Below, in pieces: positions 24,907 to 33,754 of a stretch of 36,391 nucleotides of DNA. Each line of letters opens with the position of its first letter. Within the stretch, counting starts at the first letter, position 1. Origin of the DNA: Limisoma sp963601185. Its GTDB lineage: Bacteria > Bacteroidota > Bacteroidia > Bacteroidales > Muribaculaceae. The position numbers and the translations under genes were made by a program. The stretch is taken from assembly GCA_963601185.1 (NCBI GenBank), contig CAVCEE010000022.1, forward strand, positions 1-36,391, given 5' to 3'. The notes under the pieces are model-generated. The model was not told the DNA's origin, made no database searches, and saw nothing but the letters and a program-made list of their open reading frames with translations.

Positions 24907-26100
24907 ATGAATAAATCATCAAAATTGGCGCTTTTGGCAGCACTGATGTCTGCCTCAATTGTCTCGGCGCAGGAAAATACAGATACGACTTTCGTTTTCA
25001 AAGATGTGAAAGTCAATGCAACAACACCAGTCAAAAGTCAATACAAGACAGGAACATGTTGGAGTTTCTCTGGCGTGTCATTCTTGGAAAATGAACTGTT
25101 GAAGAATGGCAAGGGAGAATACGACCTGTCGGAAATGTTTGTTGTCCGTCAGTGTTATATAGACAAAGCCATCCGTTTTGTGCGCTACTATGGCCAGACT
25201 AATTATGGTCAGGGTGGCGGTTTGGCGGATGTGCCGTATGTTTACGGGAACTATGGTATTGTCCCGGAAGAAGTTTATACTGGCCTCAATTATGGCGAAA
25301 AGAAACATATGCATGCCGAAATGGCAGCTTTGTTGGAAGCCTATCTTAGAGAACTCGTAAAGAATCCGAACAAGCGATTGTCTGAGGCTTGGCTTAATGG
25401 ATATATTGGGATTCTTGATGCATATTTGGGTAAAGTGCCGGAAAAGTTCACCTACAAAGGGAAAGAATATACGCCTAAGACTTTTGCGGCAATGCTTGGT
25501 CTGAATATGGACGACTATGTGGCAATCACATCATTCACCCACCATCCATATTACAAGCCGTTTGTATTGGAAGTGCCAGATAACTGGTTGAATAGTCAAT
25601 GTTACAACATTAAACTTTACGAAATGAAGGCTGTTGTGGATAATGCAATTGACAATGGTTACACTGTGCTTTGGGCTGCAGACGTAAGCGAAAAAGGTTT
25701 CAAACGGTATGACGGCGTTGCGTTGATGCCTAAAGTTGACGAATCCAAGGATCGTTCTGGTACTGATTTCGCAAGATGGGCAAAATTGAACTCTTCGGAA
25801 AAGGAGAATGAATTATATGATTTCCACGGTCCGGTTGAAGAGATTGAGGTGACTCAAGAATCTCGTCAGAAAGGTTTTGACAATTATGAAACAACTGATG
25901 ATCATGGTATGGTAATCGTAGGAAAGGCAGTTGACCAAAAAGGCAATAAGTACTACAAGATTAAGAACTCTTGGGATTCAGATCTTATATATGGCGGATT
26001 CTATTATGTGTCAGAGCCTTATTTCTTGGCCAAAACGATAAGTTTGATGGTTAACAAAAAGGCTATACCATCCGACATTACTAAGAAGTTGGGACTATAA
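24907..26100 (+). CDS. Exported C1-family cysteine peptidase (bleomycin hydrolase/PepC type)
   Basis: A 397-residue papain-superfamily peptidase of the C1B (bleomycin hydrolase, aminopeptidase C) type. The triad residues are C51 (T-G-T-C-W-S-F-S), H333 (D-D-H-G-M-V-I-V) and N354 (K-N-S-W-D-S). A signal peptide (about 1-22, A-S-I-V-S-A-Q) precedes the domain, so it acts outside the cytoplasm, unlike classical PepC. The short C-terminal extension L-G-L could reach into the active site, as in self-compartmentalised relatives, but this is not certain. Located between carB and an ABC-F gene on one probable transcript. Confidence 0.9.
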   Translation: MNKSSKLALLAALMSASIVSAQENTDTTFVFKDVKVNATTPVKSQYKTGTCWSFSGVSFLENELLKNGKGEYDLSEMFVVRQCYIDKAIRFVRYYGQTNYGQGGGLADVPYVYGNYGIVPEEVYTGLNYGEKKHMHAEMAALLEAYLRELVKNPNKRLSEAWLNGYIGILDAYLGKVPEKFTYKGKEYTPKTFAAMLGLNMDDYVAITSFTHHPYYKPFVLEVPDNWLNSQCYNIKLYEMKAVVDNAIDNGYTVLWAADVSEKGFKRYDGVALMPKVDESKDRSGTDFARWAKLNSSEKENELYDFHGPVEEIEVTQESRQKGFDNYETTDDHGMVIVGKAVDQKGNKYYKIKNSWDSDLIYGGFYYVSEPYFLAKTISLMVNKKAIPSDITKKLGL

Positions 26101-26122
26101 TCCTGCATTTTTATAATTCATA

Positions 26123-28060
26123 ATGATTTCAATACAAAATGTAGGCGTTGAATTCAACACAGTCGCGTTGTTCAAGGATGCAAATTTCGTAATTAATAAA
26201 CGCGATAAGATAGCACTCGTTGGTAAAAACGGGGCTGGCAAGTCGACTTTACTGAAGATTATTGCCGGTCTGCAGCACCCAACGAGTGGTGTTGTTGCTA
26301 TTCAGAAGGATATTTCGGTAGGCTATCTGCCGCAGCAGATGATTTTGACAGACAATCGCACTGTGATTGATGAAGTGCGGACTGTGTTCGGTCATTTGGA
26401 TGAAATGAAAGCCTCTTTGGACAGATTGAATAATGAACTTTCAGAAAGGACTGATTATGAATCCGATTCTTATCAGGACTTGATAGACCATATGACAAGT
26501 CTGAGTGACTTGATTCAAATGGAAGAGAGCGAAAACTGTGAGGCGGAAATTGAGAAGACATTGATGGGCTTGGGCTTTGTTCGTACTGATTTTGACCGGA
26601 ATACGTCGGAATTCAGCGGCGGATGGCGTATGCGCATCGAATTGGCAAAATTGTTGTTGCAACGGCCGGATGTGTTGCTGCTTGATGAGCCGACCAACCA
26701 TTTGGATATAGAGTCCATTCAATGGTTGGAAGGATTCCTGAAGCAAAAAGCGAATGTTGTGGTGCTCGTCTCTCACGACAAGGCATTTATCGACAATGTG
26801 ACAAATCGGACAATAGAGATTTCCTGCGGAAAGATTTACGACTACCAAGTAAACTATTCCAAATATTTGGCTCTTCACCAAGAGCGCATCGAACAACAGA
26901 TGCGTGCTTTTGAGAACCAGCAGAAACAGATTCAACAAACAGAAAAGTTCATTGAACGGTTTCGGTACAAAGCCACTAAATCGGTGCAGGTGCAGAGTCG
27001 CATCAAGCAACTTGAAAAGATTGAAACAATTGAAGTCGACGAGGTCGACAATTCGCGTCTGAATCTTAAGTTCCCTCCGGCACCACGATCGGGCGACTAT
27101 CCTGTAATCTGCGAGAATGTAGGAAAAACTTACGGTACACATACCGTATTTTCCGGTATAGACCTTACGATAAAGCGAGGCGAGAAAGTAGCCTTTGTCG
27201 GCAAGAACGGTGAAGGAAAATCGACATTGGTCAAGTGTATAATGGGCGAGATTCCGTTTGATGGAAATCTCAAAATCGGGCACAACGTAAAGATTGGCTA
27301 TTTTGCACAAAACCAAGCCTCCCTTTTGTATGGCGACATTACAGTTTTCGATACAATCGACCTGGTTGCAGTAGGTGATATCAGGACAAAGATACGGGAT
27401 ATCCTTGGCGCATTTATGTTCGGAGGAGAGGCTTCTGACAAAAAGGTGAAAGTACTGTCAGGTGGCGAAAAGACTCGATTGGCTATGATTCGGCTATTGC
27501 TTGAACCTGTCAATCTGCTGATACTGGATGAGCCAACCAATCACTTGGATATCAAAACTAAATATGTTTTGAAACAAGCGATAAAAGACTTTGACGGTAC
27601 GGTGATTGTCGTTTCCCACGATCGCGATTTCCTTGATGGATTGGTGTCGAAAGTGTATGAGTTTGGAAGCGGCAAGGTGAAAGAGCATCTTGGCGGCATC
27701 TATGATTTCTTGCAGGCGAAGCAGATAGAGTCGTTCCGCGAGTTGGAAGCGACTGCAGCCCAGCCTGAAGAAAGAAATGCAGCCGTGGCGACTCCATCGG
27801 CAGGGAAACTGTCCTATGAAGAAAAGAAGGAGCAGGAAAAGCGTATCCGAAAAGCGGAAAGGGCAGTAAAAGAGGCTGAGGAAAAAATATCCCAATTAGA
27901 AAGCAAGATTAAAGAAATTGAAGATAAAATAGCATCGGGCATTGTAGACAACGACTTGTTTGATGAGCATGCCAAGACACAACAACTGATAACAGATGCT
28001 ATGGAAAATTGGGAATCAGCAACATTGGAATTGGAAGAATTGAAAAATATTAATAGTTAA
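26123..28060 (+). CDS. ABC-F family ATP-binding protein
   Basis: A 645-residue soluble protein with two ABC ATPase domains and no membrane part, as in ribosome-associated ABC-F factors. Walker A motifs lie at 34-41 (G-K-N-G-A-G-K-S) and 360-367 (G-K-N-G-E-G-K-S). Signatures are S-G-G-W-R-M-R (165 on) and L-S-G-G-E-K-T-R, and D-E-P-T-N-H-L-D occurs in both halves (first at 188-195). The interdomain linker (about 240-320) is charged and helical, and a Lys/Glu-rich coiled coil closes the protein (about 570-645), resembling Uup or the translation factors of this family. Whether it resolves stalled ribosomes, acts in ribosome assembly or protects against antibiotics is not decided by sequence. Confidence 0.93.
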   Translation: MISIQNVGVEFNTVALFKDANFVINKRDKIALVGKNGAGKSTLLKIIAGLQHPTSGVVAIQKDISVGYLPQQMILTDNRTVIDEVRTVFGHLDEMKASLDRLNNELSERTDYESDSYQDLIDHMTSLSDLIQMEESENCEAEIEKTLMGLGFVRTDFDRNTSEFSGGWRMRIELAKLLLQRPDVLLLDEPTNHLDIESIQWLEGFLKQKANVVVLVSHDKAFIDNVTNRTIEISCGKIYDYQVNYSKYLALHQERIEQQMRAFENQQKQIQQTEKFIERFRYKATKSVQVQSRIKQLEKIETIEVDEVDNSRLNLKFPPAPRSGDYPVICENVGKTYGTHTVFSGIDLTIKRGEKVAFVGKNGEGKSTLVKCIMGEIPFDGNLKIGHNVKIGYFAQNQASLLYGDITVFDTIDLVAVGDIRTKIRDILGAFMFGGEASDKKVKVLSGGEKTRLAMIRLLLEPVNLLILDEPTNHLDIKTKYVLKQAIKDFDGTVIVVSHDRDFLDGLVSKVYEFGSGKVKEHLGGIYDFLQAKQIESFRELEATAAQPEERNAAVATPSAGKLSYEEKKEQEKRIRKAERAVKEAEEKISQLESKIKEIEDKIASGIVDNDLFDEHAKTQQLITDAMENWESATLELEELKNINS

Positions 28061-28062
28061 CT

Positions 28063-30078
28063 ATGAATTTGAAGTACAGTATTTTATTAATGGCCATAGC
28101 GGGGGCTATGACTGTTAATGCGAGTACGCCTAAGACTGGCGTGTCTCGCGAGAACTTGGACGAGTCAGTCTCTCCAAGAGTGGATTTCTACAACTATGCC
28201 TGTGGCGGTTGGCAGAAATTGAATCCATTGAAGCCTGAATATTCTCGCTATGGTTCATTCGATATGTTGGGCGAGAATAACAAGAAGCAATTGCAGAGCC
28301 TTGTAGAAGACCTTGGTACTAGCAAATTTGCAAACGGTTCAGTAGAACAAAAGATTGCAGACCTCTATTCATTGGGTATGGACAGTGTCCGATTGAATAA
28401 AGAGGGTGCAAAAGGCATTAAGGCAGACCTCAAAAGAATCGAAAAGGCAAAGAAGACCAACCTCACAGATATTATCGGTTGGATGCACAGTTTCTCTTCT
28501 CCATTCTTCGGAGTAGGAGTTATGGGTGATATGAAGAACTCCGACATCAATATTCTCTATTGGGGTCAGGGTGGTCTCGGTCTCGGCGACCGTGACTACT
28601 ATATGAACAATGACGAGCAGACCGTCAAGATTCGTGAGGCATACAAGCAATTTATCGTGAAATTGCTCGTGCTTGCAGGCTACAAGCAGGCTGACGCAGA
28701 AAGAATGCGCGACAATGTGATGGATATCGAGATGGAACTTGCGAAGGTAGCAATGACCCGCACTGAGCAGCGTGACATCGCTGCTCAATACAATATCCGC
28801 TCGTTGGCGGATGTTAAGGCTGCATGCCCAAGCATTGACTGGAACGTTTACCTCAAGGCTCAATATCTGCCAATCGTTGACAATATGTGCGTGATGCAGT
28901 TGAAGTCACTGGATAAGGTAAATGACTTGTTGGCCAACAAGAGCCTCCGTGAGATCAAGGACTATTTGATTTTCCATTATGTCAATTCTGCGTCTGATTA
29001 TCTGAGCGACGATTTCCGCAAAGTCAATTTCGAGATGAGCAGTGTTATTTCCGGTGCAGAACAAGACCGTCCTCGCTGGAAGCGCACATTGTCGGAAATT
29101 GACGGAACTCTTGGTGAGGGTCTTGGCCAAATCTATGTAAAGAAATATTTCCCTGAGGAATCAAAACGCCGCATGCTCGAATTGGTAGGCAACCTTAAGA
29201 CTTCTCTTGGCGAGCATATCCAAAACCTCACATGGATGAGCGATGCAACTAAGGCAAAGGCTATTGAGAAATTGTCGGCATTTACAGTAAAAATCGGCTA
29301 TCCTGACAAATGGAAAGACTACACCTCATTTTCAGTTAACCCTAAAAATTCATATTGGGAAAACGTAAAAGCGGCTGCTGTTTTCCACACGAAAGACAGC
29401 AATGAAAAGTGTGGTAAAGAAGTAGACAAAGCGGAATGGGGGATGACTCCTCAAACAGTCAATGCGTACTACAATCCGTCAACCAATGAAATCTGTTTCC
29501 CTGCCGGAATTCTTCAAGCACCGTTCTTCTCTCCTGATGCTTTGGACTGCGACAACTATGGCGCAATCGGTGTGGTTATCGGCCACGAAATGACTCACGG
29601 ATTTGACGACAATGGTCGCCAATTCGACAAAGATGGCAATATGGAAGACTGGTGGACAGAGGACGACTCCAAGATGTTTGACAAACTCGCCAACAAATTG
29701 GCAAGCCAGTTTGACAAAATTGTAGTTATCGACACAATCCACGCAAACGGCAAATTGACACTTGGTGAGAATATCGCAGACCAAGGCGGCTTGCGAATCG
29801 CTTATTCTGCTTATTTGAAAACGAAGGAGGCTAAAGAGAACAAGACTGTTGAAGGCTTCACTCCGGCACAGCGTTTCTTCCTGTCGTATGCCAACGTTTG
29901 GGCAGACAATATTCGTCCTGCCGAAATTCGCCGTCGCACAACTACCGACGAACACTCGCTCGGCCGTTGGCGCGTCAACGCAACATTGAAGAATATCGAC
30001 ACCTTCTATGAGGCATTCGGCATCAAAGAAGGAGACCCGATGTATATTGCTCCGGCAGACCGTGTGGTGATTTGGTAA
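28063..30078 (+). CDS. pepO: M13 family zinc endopeptidase (neprilysin/PepO type)
   Basis: A 671-residue metalloendopeptidase with a signal peptide (about 1-20). The zinc site is H508-E509-M-T-H512 with the third ligand E569 in G-E-N-I-A-D573. The substrate-binding N-A-Y-Y motif is at 467-470. The N-terminal helical M13 domain is complete. Such enzymes degrade short peptides in the periplasm or at the cell surface. It starts two bases after the ABC-F stop and is the last gene of the carA unit, ending at the 30101-30133 terminator. Confidence 0.94.
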   Translation: MNLKYSILLMAIAGAMTVNASTPKTGVSRENLDESVSPRVDFYNYACGGWQKLNPLKPEYSRYGSFDMLGENNKKQLQSLVEDLGTSKFANGSVEQKIADLYSLGMDSVRLNKEGAKGIKADLKRIEKAKKTNLTDIIGWMHSFSSPFFGVGVMGDMKNSDINILYWGQGGLGLGDRDYYMNNDEQTVKIREAYKQFIVKLLVLAGYKQADAERMRDNVMDIEMELAKVAMTRTEQRDIAAQYNIRSLADVKAACPSIDWNVYLKAQYLPIVDNMCVMQLKSLDKVNDLLANKSLREIKDYLIFHYVNSASDYLSDDFRKVNFEMSSVISGAEQDRPRWKRTLSEIDGTLGEGLGQIYVKKYFPEESKRRMLELVGNLKTSLGEHIQNLTWMSDATKAKAIEKLSAFTVKIGYPDKWKDYTSFSVNPKNSYWENVKAAAVFHTKDSNEKCGKEVDKAEWGMTPQTVNAYYNPSTNEICFPAGILQAPFFSPDALDCDNYGAIGVVIGHEMTHGFDDNGRQFDKDGNMEDWWTEDDSKMFDKLANKLASQFDKIVVIDTIHANGKLTLGENIADQGGLRIAYSAYLKTKEAKENKTVEGFTPAQRFFLSYANVWADNIRPAEIRRRTTTDEHSLGRWRVNATLKNIDTFYEAFGIKEGDPMYIAPADRVVIW

Positions 30079-30100
30079 AATCTCCATAATATAACTTTTC

Positions 30101-30133
30101 AGCGCTGCAGTCATTGTGATTGCAGCGCTTTTT
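30101..30133 (+). terminator. Rho-independent terminator of the carA-pepO unit
   Basis: AGCGCTGCAGTCA (30101-30113) pairs with TGATTGCAGCGCT (30117-30129), a 13-bp stem with one G-T pair and the loop TTG, followed by a run of five T. It lies 22 bases after the M13 stop and only 13 bases before the trmN6 ATG. Confidence 0.88.
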
Positions 30134-30146
30134 GTATCTTTACAAT

Positions 30147-30848
30147 ATGGTTGACAATATATTCGAATTCAAGCAATTTTCAATACGGCAGTCCTCTAGT
30201 GAGATGAAAGTCGGTACAGACAGTGTACTTTTAGGTGCATGGGCAGACCTGGGGGATGCGTGTTGCATTCTCGATGTCGGTGCAGGGACAGGCATATTGT
30301 CACTGATGGCTGCACAACGCAATCCTTCGGCTGTTATTGATGCCATCGAACTCGATGAGGCGGCAGCAGAAGAGGCGGAAATCAATTTCTCCAATTCGTC
30401 ATGGAAAGACAGGCTGTCGGAAAGGAACTGCGATTTCCTCGAATTCGATACCACGGAACGATATGATTACATCTTATCAAATCCTCCTTATTTCGATGGT
30501 GGAATAAAAGCCCCAAATACCCGTCGGGCGATGGCTCGCCATAATGATTCGTTGCCTTTTGGAAAGTTCTTTGAGAAAGCGACGTCACTGCTTGCCGACA
30601 AGGGCGTAATAGGACTCATCGCACCGATAGAAGTCAAAGAAATCATAGAATTTCAAGCTGGTGAAAATAATCTTTGGATCAAAAAAAGAGTAGGGGTCAG
30701 GACGACCGAAGGCAAGCCCATTAAAAGGTTTTTGTGGGAATTTGCCAACTATCCAGCCGAGGTAGAGGAGGGGGTGATAACCTTGCAGGACTCTGGGAGA
30801 AGAAGCCCTGAATTTGTCAGACTAACAAAAGATTTCTACATCCGATAA
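30147..30848 (+). CDS. trmN6: tRNA1(Val) (adenine(37)-N6)-methyltransferase
   Basis: A 233-residue class I SAM-dependent methyltransferase of the YfiC/TrmN6 family, which methylates N6 of A37 in tRNA-Val. The SAM-binding motif is D43-V-G-A-G-T-G-I50 and the adenine-binding catalytic motif is N112-P-P-Y115. Start is the ATG at 30147; an upstream in-frame TTG (30120) lies within the terminator stem and is unlikely. The only promoter candidate is TATCTTTA (30135-30142), a one-mismatch -7 box five bases before the ATG, implying a nearly leaderless mRNA. Otherwise it depends on read-through. Confidence 0.9.
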   Translation: MVDNIFEFKQFSIRQSSSEMKVGTDSVLLGAWADLGDACCILDVGAGTGILSLMAAQRNPSAVIDAIELDEAAAEEAEINFSNSSWKDRLSERNCDFLEFDTTERYDYILSNPPYFDGGIKAPNTRRAMARHNDSLPFGKFFEKATSLLADKGVIGLIAPIEVKEIIEFQAGENNLWIKKRVGVRTTEGKPIKRFLWEFANYPAEVEEGVITLQDSGRRSPEFVRLTKDFYIR

Positions 30849-30956
30849 GGCTGTTTTGTACTTACTATGTTCCGATTGGTTAACAGAAATCTTATCAACT
30901 GGTAAAAAAAGACAATTTAATTTAACAATCTGTGGCTGCGTTAAACTTATTCTGCT

Positions 30957-30964
30957 TATATTTG
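30957..30964 (+). promoter_or_regulatory. -7 promoter element of the Trp-rich protein/FadL operon
   Basis: TATATTTG matches TAnnTTTG and lies 23 bases before the ATG at 30988. No TTTG box is seen at 19 bases upstream. Confidence 0.55.
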
Positions 30965-30987
30965 TCATATAAATAAAACGAAAAACT

Positions 30988-32067
30988 ATGAAACGAAGTA
31001 GTCTTTTTATTATAGCAGCAACCTTTTCTGCCCAATTTGTAATGGGACAGGGGTTTTATGACGATGATATATACTATAATCCGTCGAAGGTTAAAAACAC
31101 GACCGTTGTGACGACTCAAAAAACGGCATCGACGTATACAGACTTTGAAGCTCCTGAGTATCAAGTCTATTCAACTTCGCCACGGGATGTGGATGAATAC
31201 AATCGTCGAGGCGTATATGCGCAAAGAGATAGCGTGTCGACCGACTCGTTGAAGGCTGACTCCGATGTTTTTCAATATACTGAGCGTATGGAGCGTTTTG
31301 ACAATCCGACAATTGTAATATCGTCAGGTGACAGCAGATTGAAAGAATTGTATTATGCCGACAATGTAAACATTTACGTCGGAACTCCGTCTACATATTT
31401 CTCTTTTGGCACATATTCTCCATGGTGGTCAACTTATTCATACTACAATGATTTTTGGTATGGATATAACTACTGGAACTGGGGATGGGGCTGGCATTCA
31501 TATCGTCCTTATTGGAGTTGGGGATGGTGTGACCCGTTTTGGGGTCCGTCATACCACTATGGATGGGGCGGATATGATTGGGGTTACCCACATCACCATC
31601 ACGGTGGAGGTTGGCATCCAAACTATACTGACGGCGGACGTCGTCCCATTAGTGGACAAATGAATAACGGCGGACGTCGTCCGGCTCTTGCAAGTGAGGC
31701 TGGAGGTTTCAGAGGTGGCGACTCTTATAGAACCACAGGTCGCAGACCGTCGTCATCTTCTTATACACCGATTAACAGTCAGCCAAGTCGGATAAACAAC
31801 AATCGTCCGACAACCACATACAATGGCTATCGAGGCGGCAGTTCTTCGTCCTACCAGTCGTCGCAAAGCAGCGGTCGTAGACCGTCTACAAGTATCGACA
31901 GGTCGCCATCATATACAAATCCTAACAGGCCGACTAACAGTACACCAACATACCGCCAATCAACCAACAATAGCGGAAGCTCATCATTTGGCGGCTATCG
32001 TGGCGGTTCTTCGAGCGGAGGCAGTCATGGTTCATTTGGCGGTGGAAGCCGTGGTGGTAGACGATAA
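30988..32067 (+). CDS. Exported tryptophan- and glycine-rich protein of unknown function
   Basis: A 359-residue protein I cannot assign to a named family. A signal peptide (about 1-20, ending F-V-M-G-Q) leads into an ordinary soluble-looking segment (21-140). Residues 143-210 are extremely aromatic: 14 Trp between 146 and 209, many Tyr, then H202-H-H-H205 and G-G-G-W-H. The C-terminal 140 residues are low-complexity Ser/Gly/Arg/Asn with repeated G-R-R-P (217-220, 229-232, 251-254, 296-299) and G-Y-R-G-G units (about 280-284 and 336-340). Such tails are typical of disordered or wall-associated regions. The His cluster could bind metal. It is followed after 26 bases by a FadL-family protein on the same transcript, so both likely act in the outer membrane or periplasm. 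Confidence 0.8.
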   Translation: MKRSSLFIIAATFSAQFVMGQGFYDDDIYYNPSKVKNTTVVTTQKTASTYTDFEAPEYQVYSTSPRDVDEYNRRGVYAQRDSVSTDSLKADSDVFQYTERMERFDNPTIVISSGDSRLKELYYADNVNIYVGTPSTYFSFGTYSPWWSTYSYYNDFWYGYNYWNWGWGWHSYRPYWSWGWCDPFWGPSYHYGWGGYDWGYPHHHHGGGWHPNYTDGGRRPISGQMNNGGRRPALASEAGGFRGGDSYRTTGRRPSSSSYTPINSQPSRINNNRPTTTYNGYRGGSSSSYQSSQSSGRRPSTSIDRSPSYTNPNRPTNSTPTYRQSTNNSGSSSFGGYRGGSSSGGSHGSFGGGSRGGRR

Positions 32068-32093
32068 TCCTTTTATTAAAAAGTATCTAGGTA

Positions 32094-33665
32094 ATGAATA
32101 ATCTAAAAAAAATACTCCCGGCAGTTTGTATGCTGGCAGCATCTTCAGCAATGGCTCAGGGTGCATTCGATTTATATGCAATTTCTCAGACCGATTTGAG
32201 AGGAACGTCTCGATTTATGTCGATGGGTGGGGCATTCGGTGCTCTCGGTGGCGACTTGTCAGTCCTCAATCAAAACCCCGGCGGAATCGGAGTCTATCGT
32301 AGCTCTGAAATAGGATTGACTATGGGCGGAGCAGTAAACGATGTAGCCGTAAGCGGTTACAATACGCGTAATTCCAAATTCAATTTCAATAATATCGCCT
32401 ATGTGGGAACGTTTAGAACTGGTAAGGAAAGTACTCCAACGTTCTCATGGGGCGTTTCGTACACAAAAGCCCTCGATTTCAGAAGACGGTATTCTGGGTC
32501 ATTGAATAATTTGTCGACATCTATGACCAACTATATTGCCGACCGTTCTGCCGGATGGACAACGGGTGAATTGGCGGCGGTAAAAGGCGGATATGACCCG
32601 TATTATCAATCAAATGCTCCGTGGATAAGCATATTGATGTACAATTCATATCTGATTAATCCACAGACTGCAAGCAACGACAAATATGACGGTCTCGGTG
32701 GATACGGCTCTGGAGAAATGGAGGTTGAAGAATCAGGACAGGTAAATGAGTACAGCTTGAGTTTTGGCGGTAATGTTAAAGATATGGTCTATTGGGGTGC
32801 TACCGTTGGCATCACTGATTTGGATTACAGCCTGTATTCCTACTATGGAGAATCTCTTCAAGGTGCGACCGTCCCTTATGCTTACGGTGACAACGTGTAT
32901 ATGGGGACAGGAGAAGCGGCATGGGGTATGCAGAACTACCTGCGTATGACTGGTACTGGCGTGAATTTCAAAATGGGTGTAATCGTAAAGCCTGTTAATG
33001 AACTGCGCATTGGTTTCGCATTTCATACACCTACGTTCTATAATATCCGTTCAAACTACTATGCCAACACATCGTATGCTTTCAAGGCGGCGAACATTCC
33101 GACTACTGCAACCAACATAAAAGGCACTGCCGAGACAAACGGCTCTTATGAGGGAGAATCGGAATTTGATGCACGCACACCTTGGCACTTTATGGGCAGC
33201 GTCGCTGGTGTTATTGGCGGACGAGGCATTATCAGTTTGGATTATGAGCGAGTGATGTATAATGGTATGCGTACGCTTTACAATGGCCGTGAAGATACGG
33301 AAGTCGCAAACAATGTAAGAACGACATTCAAGGCAAGCAACATTGTCCGCGTGGGTGGCGAGTTTAAGGTTACACCACAGTTCAGCATTCGTGCTGGATA
33401 TTCCTATCAGACATCTCCAATGAGCAACGACAAAGATGCCGATGACGCAACTGCTGGAACCGTGATGTCCTATACCATTGACAATAAGATTCAGCACTAC
33501 ACAGCTGGCATAGGGTATCGCTATAAAGCATTCTATGCAGACCTTGCTTACGTGCGTACAAATCGCCAAAGTGAATATCACGGATTCTTCGGTTCTGACG
33601 CACCAAATGCGACGGTAAACGATAAGAATAATGACATCTCTGTTTCTGTAGGATTCAAGTTCTGA
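32094..33665 (+). CDS. FadL/OmpP1/TodX family outer-membrane protein
   Basis: A 523-residue outer-membrane beta-barrel with a signal peptide (about 1-22, S-A-M-A-Q). The FadL hallmark N61-P-G-G-I-G66 follows the N-terminal hatch region (G-G-A-F-G-A-L-G-G-D-L-S), and the protein ends in V-G-F-K-F, with the terminal Phe expected by the BAM machinery. Family members carry long-chain fatty acids, aromatic hydrocarbons or other hydrophobic molecules across the outer membrane; Bacteroidota members have also been annotated as hemin receptors. Substrate unknown. Operon partner of the Trp-rich protein. Confidence 0.88.
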   Translation: MNNLKKILPAVCMLAASSAMAQGAFDLYAISQTDLRGTSRFMSMGGAFGALGGDLSVLNQNPGGIGVYRSSEIGLTMGGAVNDVAVSGYNTRNSKFNFNNIAYVGTFRTGKESTPTFSWGVSYTKALDFRRRYSGSLNNLSTSMTNYIADRSAGWTTGELAAVKGGYDPYYQSNAPWISILMYNSYLINPQTASNDKYDGLGGYGSGEMEVEESGQVNEYSLSFGGNVKDMVYWGATVGITDLDYSLYSYYGESLQGATVPYAYGDNVYMGTGEAAWGMQNYLRMTGTGVNFKMGVIVKPVNELRIGFAFHTPTFYNIRSNYYANTSYAFKAANIPTTATNIKGTAETNGSYEGESEFDARTPWHFMGSVAGVIGGRGIISLDYERVMYNGMRTLYNGREDTEVANNVRTTFKASNIVRVGGEFKVTPQFSIRAGYSYQTSPMSNDKDADDATAGTVMSYTIDNKIQHYTAGIGYRYKAFYADLAYVRTNRQSEYHGFFGSDAPNATVNDKNNDISVSVGFKF

Positions 33666-33685
33666 CGGAATAAGAACGACATAAA

Positions 33686-33727
33686 AATCGGCGCATATCC
33701 AAGCATTTGGCTTGATATGCGCCGATT
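33686..33727. terminator. Shared terminator hairpin between the FadL gene and hisS
   Basis: AATCGGCGCATATC (33686-33699) and GATATGCGCCGATT (33714-33727) form a perfect 14-bp stem; an inner AAGC/GCTT stem follows after one bulged C. Minus-strand RNA continues with a run of five U after the stem, making a strong terminator for hisS. In the plus direction it is followed by AATTTA, a weaker signal for the FadL operon. Confidence 0.85.
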
Positions 33728-33754
33728 AATTTATGTCCTTGTAGAGGGCTGTTG

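Noticed and set aside
26441..27316. 291-codon minus-strand open frame and other long antisense frames (for example 13432-14109, 22595-23257, 29479-30114)
   Set aside because: Each lies wholly within a gene with intact family motifs on the other strand and has no promoter or recognisable product of its own.
31589..31600. HHHH codons looking like an engineered tag
   Set aside because: Four His occur within a natural aromatic/His/Gly-rich segment in the middle of the protein; nothing else suggests engineered sequence.
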